A stretch of 7,670 nucleotides of DNA from Alphaproteobacteria bacterium (lineage in GTDB: Bacteria > Pseudomonadota > Alphaproteobacteria > JAJTHO01): contig JAJTHO010000093.1 in the NCBI GenBank assembly GCA_021297975.1, forward strand, positions 1 through 7,670, written 5' to 3'. The position numbers and the translations under genes were made by a program. Below the pieces are notes generated by a model. The model saw only the letters and a program-made list of their open reading frames with translations. It had not been told where the DNA came from and did no database searches. Shown here in pieces: positions 1 through 6,048 of the stretch; position 1 is the first letter of the stretch; each line of letters begins with the position of its first letter.

Positions 1-4
1 ATCC

Positions 5-1828
5 ATGGCTGCGCCGAAAAAACCCACCGCTAAAAAAACCGCGAAGGCCTCGCCGAAGTCCAAACCCAAACGCCGCCGGTTAGGCCTGCTTGGGCTTGTT
101 TTCAATCTTGGTCTATGGGGCGCGTTTGCGCTGGCGCGGCTTCTTGGGTGTTACAGCTTGCAACTTCCCGATGTCGCCGATGTCACCGATTTCACGCGCC
201 GCCCCAGCGTCACGCTGCTGTCTGCCGAGGGCGACACCATCGCCACCTACGGCGATTTATACGGCAAGACCCTGACGTTTCAGGAAATACCAAAGGATAT
301 AATTCTTGCCATTCTCGCCACAGAAGACCGGCGGTTTTTTGAACACGGCGGCCTTGATTTTCGCGGTATTGGCCGGGCAATGGTGAGCAATTTGCTCGCG
401 GGCGGGGTTGTGGAAGGCGGCAGCACGCTAACGCAACAGCTGGCGAAAAATCTGTTCTTAACGCATGAGCGCACCTACAGCCGCAAGCTGCGCGAAGTCG
501 TGATTGCCTATTGGCTGGAACGGCACTTCAGCAAGGAAGAGATTCTTACCCTCTATCTCAACCGGGTGTATTTCGGCGCGGGAACGTATGGCATCGCGGG
601 CGCGGCGGAGAATTATTACAACCGCACGCCCGCAGAGCTAAACCAGCGAGAAGCCGCCGTGCTGGTGGGGCTGCTGAAAGCGCCCTCGCGCCTCAATCCC
701 CTTATCCGCCCAGAACGTGCCGCGACTCGCGGCGACCAGGTGCTGCTGAATATGGCGGATGCTGGGCTTATCAGCGAGACGGACGCAACGCGCGCCGCCG
801 CCCTGCCCCTGCGCTTTAGCCGCGGCGCGGTGCCGCCCGCCAGCCGCTATTTCGCCGATTGGGTGATGGATCAATTGCCCGATTACATTGGCTATCCCGA
901 TGTGGATATTATCGTTGAAACAACGCTGAGTCTGCCGCGCCAGCGGCTGGCGGAGAAGGTGCTAACCACCACCATCAACGATGTGGGGCTTAAGAGCAAT
1001 GTCTCTCAAGCCGCCCTGCTCAGCCTCAGTCGCAACGGCGCGGTTGTCGCCATGGTCGGCGGCATTAACTATGAATTCAGCCAGTTTAACCGCGTGACAC
1101 AATCCCTGCGCCAACCGGGCAGCGCCTTTAAACTGTTTGTTGCCGCCGCCGCCTTAGAGGCGGGTTACACGACCAGCAGTGAACTGCTGGATGAAGCGGT
1201 CACCTATGGCGGCTGGACACCCGAAAATTATGACGGCACGCATCGCGGTGCGGTAACACTTCTCGATGCGTTCCGTGATTCGCTGAATGTGCCGATGGTA
1301 CAGCTGGCAAAGGAGATTGGCCTTGGACGCGTGCTCCGGACAGCGCGGGAGATGGGGATTGCCAGCCCCATTCGCCGCGATTTGGCCAGCGCGCTGGGCG
1401 CTTCAGAATTGTCCTTGTATGAACTCACCAGCGCCTATGCGGTGGTGGCCGCCGATGGCTTTCAGGTGCGCCCGTATGGCATTGTGCGCATCAAAACGCG
1501 GGATGGCGGCGAGACGCTGTATCGCAGCGGCAATCGCCTCGCCGATCAGGTTCTTTCCGATAACACGGTGATGGAGCTGCGCGAGATGCTCGGCGCCGTG
1601 ATGACCTCCGGCACCGGCAAAGCCGCGCAAATCGGCCTGCCCGCGGGCGGTAAAACCGGCACCAGCCAAGATTTCAAAGATGCGTGGTTTATCGGCAGCA
1701 CCGAACAGCTCACCACCGGCATCTGGGTTGGCAACGATGATAACGCGCCGATGGAAAAAGTCACCGGCGGCGGCCTGCCCGCCCGGTTGTGGCGTGGTTA
1801 TATGCAGGGCGCCGTGGGCGTTGATTAA
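5..1828 (+). CDS. Class A penicillin-binding protein (bifunctional peptidoglycan glycosyltransferase/transpeptidase)
   Basis: Polymerises lipid II into glycan strands and cross-links the stem peptides on the periplasmic face of the inner membrane. The 607-aa product has a Lys/Arg/Pro-rich cytoplasmic tail (1-25) and one membrane anchor (about 26-49). The GT51 glycosyltransferase domain (about 75-240) shows EDRRFFEHGG with catalytic Glu107, GGSTLTQQLAKN (138-149) and KLRE (161-164). The transpeptidase domain (about 330-600) shows SAFK with nucleophile Ser373, SLN (426-428) and KTGT (550-553). All core catalytic motifs are intact. At 607 aa it is much shorter than PBP1A-type enzymes (about 800-900 aa): there is little room for an inserted domain between the catalytic halves and no C-terminal extension. 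The ATG lies 4 nt from the window edge and the frame is open upstream, so neither a ribosome binding site nor an earlier start can be excluded. The Lys-rich start is typical of a cytoplasmic tail. It converges on the enoyl-CoA hydratase gene. Whether it is PBP1A-like or PBP1C-like is not settled. Confidence 0.95.
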   Translation: MAAPKKPTAKKTAKASPKSKPKRRRLGLLGLVFNLGLWGAFALARLLGCYSLQLPDVADVTDFTRRPSVTLLSAEGDTIATYGDLYGKTLTFQEIPKDIILAILATEDRRFFEHGGLDFRGIGRAMVSNLLAGGVVEGGSTLTQQLAKNLFLTHERTYSRKLREVVIAYWLERHFSKEEILTLYLNRVYFGAGTYGIAGAAENYYNRTPAELNQREAAVLVGLLKAPSRLNPLIRPERAATRGDQVLLNMADAGLISETDATRAAALPLRFSRGAVPPASRYFADWVMDQLPDYIGYPDVDIIVETTLSLPRQRLAEKVLTTTINDVGLKSNVSQAALLSLSRNGAVVAMVGGINYEFSQFNRVTQSLRQPGSAFKLFVAAAALEAGYTTSSELLDEAVTYGGWTPENYDGTHRGAVTLLDAFRDSLNVPMVQLAKEIGLGRVLRTAREMGIASPIRRDLASALGASELSLYELTSAYAVVAADGFQVRPYGIVRIKTRDGGETLYRSGNRLADQVLSDNTVMELREMLGAVMTSGTGKAAQIGLPAGGKTGTSQDFKDAWFIGSTEQLTTGIWVGNDDNAPMEKVTGGGLPARLWRGYMQGAVGVD

Positions 1829-1858
1829 AAAAAAAGCCAAGGCACGAATGCCTTGGCT
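1827..1858 (-). terminator. Intrinsic terminator of the minus-strand cluster
   Basis: A perfect 10-bp stem (AGCCAAGGCA at 1835-1844 with TGCCTTGGCT at 1849-1858) closes a 4-nt loop. Read on the minus strand it is followed directly by eight T residues (complement of 1827-1834), the textbook Rho-independent layout. It begins 14 nt after the enoyl-CoA hydratase stop codon. On the plus strand the stem has no T-tract after it, so termination should favour leftward transcription. The T-tract overlaps the stop codon of the convergent PBP gene. Confidence 0.93.
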
Positions 1859-1872
1859 CTATACACTGTGCT

Positions 1873-2649
1873 TTAGAGATTTTTAAAAACCGCCGGGCGC
1901 TTTTCCACAAACGCGGCCATGCCTTCTTTCTGGTCAACTGTTGCAAACAAGGCTTGGAAGATACGCCGTTCAAAGCGCACGCCTTCCGCCAATGTTGTTT
2001 CAAAGGCCTTGTTGACGCACTCTTTTGCTTGCAAAACAGAGGTGCGCGACAACCCGGCAATCTTTGCCGCCGCTTTTTCCGCCTCAGCCAGCAGCTCCGC
2101 TGCCGGCACAACGCGGGAAACTAGCCCGGCGCGCTCAGCTTCCGCCGCGTCAATCATCCGCCCGGTAAGAATCATTTCCATGGCTTTGGCTTTGCCCACG
2201 GCGCGGGTAAGGCGCTGCGTGCCCCCTGCACCGGGGATAATGCCCAAGGTTATTTCCGGCTGGCCAAATTTAGCCGTGTCTGCTGCGATAATAAAATCGC
2301 ACATCATCGCCACTTCACAGCCGCCGCCGAGGGCAAAGCCGCTCACCGCCGCGATAATGGGTTTGCGCACCGTGCTGATGCGTTCCCAGCCGCTCGTGAT
2401 AAAATCCTCTAAATACGTTGCGGGATAGGTTTTATCCTTCATCTCCACAATGTCCGCCCCGGCGGCAAAGGCCTTTTCACTGCCCGTCAGGATAATCGCG
2501 CCAATCTTCGGGTCTGCTTCCAGCGCATCGAGGGTTTGCCCCAGTTCGCGCACCAGCTGGTCGGATAAGGCGTTCAGCGCCTTGGGGCGATTCAGTTGGA
2601 TAATCGCATAGGTATCTTTTGTGGTCAGAATGAGGGTTTCGGTGGTCAT
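1873..2649 (-). CDS. Enoyl-CoA hydratase/isomerase (crotonase family)
   Basis: Predicted to hydrate trans-2-enoyl-CoA to 3-hydroxyacyl-CoA in the cytoplasm, as in fatty-acid beta-oxidation or a related acyl-CoA route. The 258-aa length is standard for a single-domain crotonase. Visible landmarks are NRPKALNAL (20-28), the CoA-binding and oxyanion segment AFAAGADIVEM (60-70), GGGCEVAMMCD (108-118) and FGQPEITLGIIPGAGGTQRL (128-147). Glu112 and Glu132 lie exactly 20 residues apart and match the catalytic pair Glu144/Glu164 of mitochondrial short-chain enoyl-CoA hydratase, so hydratase activity is likelier than isomerase-only or dehalogenase activity. The ATG has a strong AAGGAG five bases upstream (complement of 2655-2660). 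The gene lies 80 nt after mutM on the same strand and ends at the terminator at 1827-1858. The physiological substrate (short-chain, aromatic or branched) cannot be read from the sequence, so no specific symbol is given. Confidence 0.95.
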   Translation of the reverse strand: MTTETLILTTKDTYAIIQLNRPKALNALSDQLVRELGQTLDALEADPKIGAIILTGSEKAFAAGADIVEMKDKTYPATYLEDFITSGWERISTVRKPIIAAVSGFALGGGCEVAMMCDFIIAADTAKFGQPEITLGIIPGAGGTQRLTRAVGKAKAMEMILTGRMIDAAEAERAGLVSRVVPAAELLAEAEKAAAKIAGLSRTSVLQAKECVNKAFETTLAEGVRFERRIFQALFATVDQKEGMAAFVEKRPAVFKNL

Positions 2650-2729
2650 GACTACTCCTTATAGTTGTAGGGGTACTACGCTAGAGGTGTTAAGCAAAGT
2701 TTAATGTTTTACCAAAAATAACCAACGCT

Positions 2730-3566
2730 CTAGAGCCGCTGCCGCGTCCCGCAAAAATACGTCGAGCGCCCGCCCTGACGAATCAATTGCACCGTGCACT
2801 CCCCCGCACATCCCGGACAGGGCAATCCCGCGCGGTCATACACCGCAAAGCGGTGCTGGAAACAGCCCAGCTCGCCTTCTGGATTCCGATAATCGCGCAG
2901 CGTGCTGCCGCCGGCACTGATTGCGGCGGTTAGGACGCTTACAACACTTGCGTGTAAGGCTGTGGCCTCGTTCAAGCTCAAGCTATCTGCACTGCGCTGC
3001 GGGTGTATCCCAGCGTAATAGAGACTTTCTGAGGCATAAATATTGCCAATCCCCGCCACCACTGTTTGATCGAGCAGCGCGAGTTTCACCGCCCGGCGGG
3101 TGCGCTGCAGGCGCTCAAAAAAGCCATGTGCGGTGAACGCCGCCGCATCCAGCGGCTCGGCGCCAATGTCTTTCAGCCAAGGGTGGGCAAACAGCCCGGC
3201 GGTGTGGGTGATGTCCATCGCGCCAAAACGGCGCGGGTCATTATAGGCAACCGTTTGCCCGCTGCTGAGCTGCCAGATGGCATGGTCGTGTTTTTCAGGC
3301 GTATAGCTCTGGGTGGGCGCATAGCGAAACGCCCCGCTCATACCAAGGTGAGCAACCACGGTGTGGGCATCGGATAAATGCAGCAGTAAATACTTTGCCC
3401 GGCGGGCAACGCGGCTGATTGTTTTACCCCGGAGCTGCTCAGCAAAGGCTTGCGGCCAAGGATAGCGCAAGCCTTTGCTGTTGAGCGTTACTGCCTCAAG
3501 ACTAAAACCTTCCAATAATGGCCGAAGCCCTTTGGCGACGGTTTCAACCTCAGGCAGTTCCGGCAT
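2730..3566 (-). CDS. mutM: Formamidopyrimidine-DNA glycosylase / AP lyase
   Basis: Base-excision repair enzyme that removes 8-oxoguanine and formamidopyrimidines and cleaves the abasic site. The 278-aa product starts MPELPEVETV: Pro2 is the Schiff-base nucleophile after Met removal, followed by Glu3. Lys58 lies in RRAKYLLL. The void-filling triad appears as Met76 (HLGMSG), Arg113 and Phe114 (NDPRRFGAMD). The helix-two-turn-helix spans about 166-189 with GIGNIYASE (172-180). The C-terminal zinc finger has Cys250, Cys253 and Cys272 and the DNA-contacting Arg267, but the expected fourth Cys is Arg275 (CGTR instead of CxxC); an extra Cys257 lies nearby. The start is fixed by family homology. Its ATG overlaps the stop of the upstream lipoprotein gene as TAATG, with no clear Shine-Dalgarno, which suggests translation by termination-reinitiation. 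Identity as Fpg is very secure; whether the metal site is intact is the open point. Confidence 0.97.
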   Translation of the reverse strand: MPELPEVETVAKGLRPLLEGFSLEAVTLNSKGLRYPWPQAFAEQLRGKTISRVARRAKYLLLHLSDAHTVVAHLGMSGAFRYAPTQSYTPEKHDHAIWQLSSGQTVAYNDPRRFGAMDITHTAGLFAHPWLKDIGAEPLDAAAFTAHGFFERLQRTRRAVKLALLDQTVVAGIGNIYASESLYYAGIHPQRSADSLSLNEATALHASVVSVLTAAISAGGSTLRDYRNPEGELGCFQHRFAVYDRAGLPCPGCAGECTVQLIRQGGRSTYFCGTRQRL

Positions 3567-3568
3567 TA
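3564..3568 (-). promoter_or_regulatory. TAATG stop/start overlap coupling the lipoprotein gene to mutM
   Basis: On the minus strand the TAA stop of the lipoprotein gene (3568-3566) shares one base with the ATG of mutM (3566-3564). No purine-rich Shine-Dalgarno is visible in the preceding 15 nt, so mutM is likely translated by ribosomes that have just finished the upstream gene. The two genes should therefore share one transcript. Confidence 0.8.
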
Positions 3569-4120
3569 TTTATAAGTGGCTGGAACCGTCACGCCCACTA
3601 AACGGCGCGGCATGTAGCCTTCATGAATCATGCAGGCATCGAGCAGTGATTTACCCACCGTGATTTCATCGCGATCTTCAAGGTATTCACTGTTAAGAGC
3701 GCGGTTGTAGGCAGCATAGGAACAGCTCAGGTAGGCACGCGGCAGGGGTTTGCGTGAATCCGCCGCTGTCATACAGCCGCAGCCCGCACCTTTACCGCAG
3801 CCGCTTTTGGCGCTGGCTTGTTTCTTGGCGTTTTTGCTGCTGGCTTTGTTCTTGCCGCAGTTTTTTGCCGCCATCTCAGCCGGGCTGTTTACCGCGCTGC
3901 TATCGAGACCAAGAACATTACAGGCAACAGCGTTGTCACACGCGGCGAACGCTGCTGTGCCCCGTTGCAGCGGAATAAACTCCGCCTGGCGCGGCATATA
4001 GGCGACAAAGTTTTCATAAGGAACGACCGATACCGCATTAGCTTTGCTGGCCTCGTCGTCCACGCGCCCGGCGCACGCTGATACGGTTAGGGCGATAAGG
4101 AGTGTAAAAAGAATCCGCAT
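3566..4120 (-). CDS. Cys-rich putative lipoprotein of unknown function
   Basis: A 184-aa protein that I do not recognise. It begins with a short lipoprotein signal: MR, a hydrophobic stretch (3-13) and the lipobox VSAC, so Cys16 would be lipidated and the mature protein anchored to a membrane facing the periplasm. Asp21-Asp22 lie a few residues after the lipidated Cys; position +2 is Ala, which by the E. coli rule favours outer-membrane sorting. Eight further cysteines follow (61, 67, 88, 108, 114, 116, 133, 163), an even number suited to disulfides or metal binding. Residues 87-118 form a low-complexity Lys/Ser/Ala/Gly segment with a Cys-Gly cluster (about 108-116). The C-terminal part (125-184) looks like a small folded domain. 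The start is supported by GGAG six bases upstream (complement of 4127-4130). The gene lies 48 nt after tsf and overlaps mutM by one base, so it is probably co-transcribed with both. Lipoprotein status is fairly firm; function is open. Confidence 0.85.
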   Translation of the reverse strand: MRILFTLLIALTVSACAGRVDDEASKANAVSVVPYENFVAYMPRQAEFIPLQRGTAAFAACDNAVACNVLGLDSSAVNSPAEMAAKNCGKNKASSKNAKKQASAKSGCGKGAGCGCMTAADSRKPLPRAYLSCSYAAYNRALNSEYLEDRDEITVGKSLLDACMIHEGYMPRRLVGVTVPATYK

Positions 4121-4168
4121 GGAAATCTCCGTTGGTTGCTGTTGCCTTCGTCTTACGAACTGCTCTTG

Positions 4169-5098
4169 TTAACTCGCCAATTGCTGCGCCACTTCCGCGG
4201 CGAAGTCCTTGGTTTCTTTTTCAATGCCCTCGCCTAGTAAGAACCGGGCAAAGCTGGTGATTTTAACCGGCGCGCCCAATTCTTTGGCTTGCTGCTCAAC
4301 CAGTTTACTGATTTTCGTTTCGCCGTCCATGACAAACACTTGCTCAAGCAGCACCACTTCTTCGTAATACTTACGAATGCGGCCTTCGACCATTTTCGCA
4401 ATGATGTCTTCGGCTTTGCCGGAGGCGCGGGCTTGGTCGGCCAGCACGTCTTTTTCCCGCATCAGGGCGCTTGAATCCACATCCTGAATGTTGAGCGCCT
4501 GCGGTGCAGCAGCTGCCACGTGCATGGCAAGTTTCTTGCCAAAGGCTTGCAGTTTGTCAGCAGGCGCAGCGGATTCCAGCGCAACCAGCACGCCGATTTT
4601 ACCTAAAGACCCAACAACCGCGTTGTGGGTATAGCCGACAACAACACCTTGCGTTACAGAGGCCGAGGCCACCCGGCGCAGCGCCATGTTCTCGCCAATG
4701 GTTGCAACCAGCGCCGTGATGCTGTCGCCAACGGTTTTACCGTTTGCGAGAGCGGCGTTTTTAAGCGCCTCAACATCGTTGGTGCCGAGTGCCAGCGCGG
4801 CATCAGCAGTTTGTTGCACCAATTGCTGGAATTGCTCATTGCGCGCAACGAAATCGGTTTCCGCGTTCAGCTCAACCACCGTGCCCTTCGTGCCGCTGAC
4901 AACAACGCCCACAAGGCCTTCTGCCGCAACGCGGCCAGCCTTTTTCGCCGCCGCCGACAGACCTTTTTTGCGCAGCCAATCAACCGCTGCCTCAATATCG
5001 CCGCCGTTTTGCTCTAACGCTTTTTTACAATCGAGCATCCCGGCACCGGTTTTCTCCCGGAGATCACGCACCTGCGTCGCGCTAATACCTGCAGTCAT
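4169..5098 (-). CDS. tsf: Elongation factor Ts
   Basis: Guanine-nucleotide exchange factor that recycles EF-Tu·GDP to EF-Tu·GTP in the cytoplasm. With the start chosen here the product has 309 aa. The N-terminal UBA-like domain (about 1-45) contains VRDLREKTGAGMLDCKKAL (10-28), and the core begins with the family motif TDFVARN (81-87), whose Asp-Phe pair acts in nucleotide exchange. The C-terminus (about 240-309) carries the usual LLEQ-FV-D and FARFLLGEGIEKE segments. An upstream GTG at 5104 would add two residues, but it stands only one base from the AAGGAG Shine-Dalgarno, while the ATG at 5098 has ideal 7-nt spacing and gives the normal family N-terminus; the ATG is therefore preferred. The gene follows rpsB by 11 nt in the conserved rpsB–tsf operon. 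The usual next genes, pyrH and frr, are absent; a lipoprotein gene follows instead. Confidence 0.98.
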   Translation of the reverse strand: MTAGISATQVRDLREKTGAGMLDCKKALEQNGGDIEAAVDWLRKKGLSAAAKKAGRVAAEGLVGVVVSGTKGTVVELNAETDFVARNEQFQQLVQQTADAALALGTNDVEALKNAALANGKTVGDSITALVATIGENMALRRVASASVTQGVVVGYTHNAVVGSLGKIGVLVALESAAPADKLQAFGKKLAMHVAAAAPQALNIQDVDSSALMREKDVLADQARASGKAEDIIAKMVEGRIRKYYEEVVLLEQVFVMDGETKISKLVEQQAKELGAPVKITSFARFLLGEGIEKETKDFAAEVAQQLAS

Positions 5099-5105
5099 AG
5101 TCACT

Positions 5106-5111
5106 CTCCTT
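5106..5111 (-). promoter_or_regulatory. Shine-Dalgarno of tsf, overlapping the rpsB stop codon
   Basis: Reads AAGGAG on the minus strand, seven bases before the ATG at 5098. Its first two bases are the last two of the rpsB TAA codon (5112-5110). This spacing decides between the two candidate tsf starts and implies translation of tsf straight after rpsB. Confidence 0.85.
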
Positions 5112-5874
5112 AGGCCGTTGCGGCAACGGGTTCAATGTTTTCAGGCAATTCTTCCATGGCGCCGAAATCAACGCCGCTGGCTACCATTTCATCCTGTGTT
5201 CCGCCCAAAACGGCGGCGGCGAACAGATCGCAATACAGCTCAATCGCGCGGCGGGCATCGTCGTTGCCCGGTATCGGATAGGCAATGCCGTCGGGGTTAC
5301 AGTTGCTGTCGAGAATCGCCACAACCGGGATTTTCAGGACGTTGGCTTCTTCAATCGCAATGGATTCTTTGTTGGTATCAATGATAACCACCAAATCAGG
5401 CTGGCTGCCCATGTCTTTAATACCGCCGAGCACGAGTTCCAACTTATCACGACGACGGGTGAGCATCATTTGCTCTTTTTTCGTCAAGTCGCCGGCATTC
5501 TTTTCCAAACGCTCATTAATATCACGAAGCGACTTAATCGAGCCGGACACTGTTTTCCAGTTGGTCAGCATCCCGCCGAGCCAGCGGTGGTTCACATAGT
5601 ACTGGCCGCTTTTGCGGGCGGCTTCGGCGATTACATCGGCTGCCTGGCGTTTGCTGGCGACAAAAAGAATTTTACCATTTTTCGCGGCCACGTTGTGAAT
5701 GGCAACGAGCGCTTGGTGCAAAAGCGGAACGGTTTGTTCCAAATCAATAATATGCACCCCGTTACGGTTGCCGAACAAATACGGCTTCATTTTCGGGTTC
5801 CAACGGCGGGTGGTGTGGCCAAAGTGGACACCGGCGTTGATAAGTTGACGCAGGGTAAAGTGCGGGACAGTCAT
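5110..5874 (-). CDS. rpsB: 30S ribosomal protein S2
   Basis: Structural protein of the small ribosomal subunit, joining late in assembly and helping S1 to bind. The 254-aa product is full length. It shows the family's N-terminal LINAGVHFGHTTRRWNPKMK (11-30), FVASKRQA (71-78), YVNHRWLGGMLTNW (93-106), the PDLVVIIDTNKE segment with the following IPVVAILDSNCNPD, and IPGNDDARRAIELYCDLFA near the C-terminus. The C-terminal tail is acidic and Pro/Ala-containing. The ATG follows an AAGGAA (complement of 5884-5889) at a somewhat long spacing of about 9 nt. It is the first gene of the leftward cluster and stands divergent to the gene at 6049. Upstream lies a leader with a long potential stem (5902-5945). 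S2 commonly represses its own operon through such a leader in other bacteria. Confidence 0.99.
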   Translation of the reverse strand: MTVPHFTLRQLINAGVHFGHTTRRWNPKMKPYLFGNRNGVHIIDLEQTVPLLHQALVAIHNVAAKNGKILFVASKRQAADVIAEAARKSGQYYVNHRWLGGMLTNWKTVSGSIKSLRDINERLEKNAGDLTKKEQMMLTRRRDKLELVLGGIKDMGSQPDLVVIIDTNKESIAIEEANVLKIPVVAILDSNCNPDGIAYPIPGNDDARRAIELYCDLFAAAVLGGTQDEMVASGVDFGAMEELPENIEPVAATA

Positions 5875-5901
5875 TTCGTGTGGTTCCTTCTGTTAAACCG
5901 C

Positions 5902-5945
5902 CACAATTCAGAGACAGGGGATCCTGCACAGAAAGCCGAATTGTG
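5902..5945 (-). promoter_or_regulatory. Predicted stem-loop in the rpsB leader
   Basis: Two arms (5902-5911 and 5936-5945) can pair over 10 bp in the transcript: an exact 8-bp inverted repeat CACAATTC/GAATTGTG plus one G·U and one G-C pair. The 24-nt loop contains a small CAGG/CCTG hairpin (within 5915-5926). The stem ends about 12 nt before the rpsB Shine-Dalgarno region, a place where S2 or another factor could control translation. The match is seen in the sequence; the regulatory role is inferred. It could instead be a protein-binding palindrome acting on the DNA. Confidence 0.5.
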
Positions 5946-5966
5946 TGAGAGATGCGTCGTGTTTAC

Positions 5967-5975
5967 AGGATAGCA
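5967..5975 (-). promoter_or_regulatory. Weak candidate extended -10 promoter for rpsB
   Basis: The minus strand reads TGCTATCCT, an extended -10 form (TGn plus a hexamer matching TATAAT at four of six). The only good -35-like element, TTGAAC (complement of 5995-6000), is 22 nt away, which is too far for a standard promoter. Transcription from here would start near 5960 and give a leader of about 86 nt containing the stem at 5902-5945. A promoter must exist in this intergenic region, but this choice is tentative. Confidence 0.25.
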
Positions 5976-6006
5976 CCAAAAAAGCAACAGCTTCGTTCAA
6001 AAAATA

Positions 6007-6036
6007 TTGACATGCATATATTTAATATATTATTAT
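6007..6036 (+). promoter_or_regulatory. Sigma-70-type promoter of the gene at 6049
   Basis: A perfect -35 TTGACA (6007-6012) and a five-of-six -10 TATTAT (6031-6036) are separated by 18 bp. They lie in a 50-bp stretch (6001-6050) with only 5 G/C bases. Transcription would begin around 6042-6044, only about 5-7 nt before the ATG at 6049. The -35 is close to ideal; the -10 is less certain because several TAT-like hexamers overlap here. Confidence 0.6.
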
Positions 6037-6048
6037 TATTTTTATATC

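Noticed and set aside
1403..1840. A 145-codon minus-strand frame antisense to the PBP C-terminus.
   Set aside because: It covers conserved transpeptidase motifs of the real gene and starts inside the terminator stem.
2650..2729. Possible separate promoter for the enoyl-CoA hydratase (minus strand TTGGTT, 16 bp, TAAACT).
   Set aside because: Both hexamers are weak matches; the 80-nt gap could hold a promoter but this one cannot be supported.
4147..4159. A 5-bp hairpin (TTCGT/ACGAA) between tsf and the lipoprotein gene as a terminator.
   Set aside because: The stem is short with a 3-nt loop and no T-tract follows on the minus strand.
5099..5104. GTG at 5104 as the tsf start.
   Set aside because: It is one base from the Shine-Dalgarno; the ATG at 5098 has 7-nt spacing and matches the EF-Ts N-terminus.
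4686..5384. A 232-codon plus-strand frame spanning the tsf/rpsB junction.
   Set aside because: It lies wholly antisense to two secure housekeeping genes and has no domain or expression signal.
6007..6048. TTG at 6007 as start of the 6049 gene, giving a Tyr/Ile-rich 14-residue extension.
   Set aside because: The TTG is part of a perfect -35 hexamer, has no ribosome binding site, and the extension is translation of A+T-rich promoter DNA.
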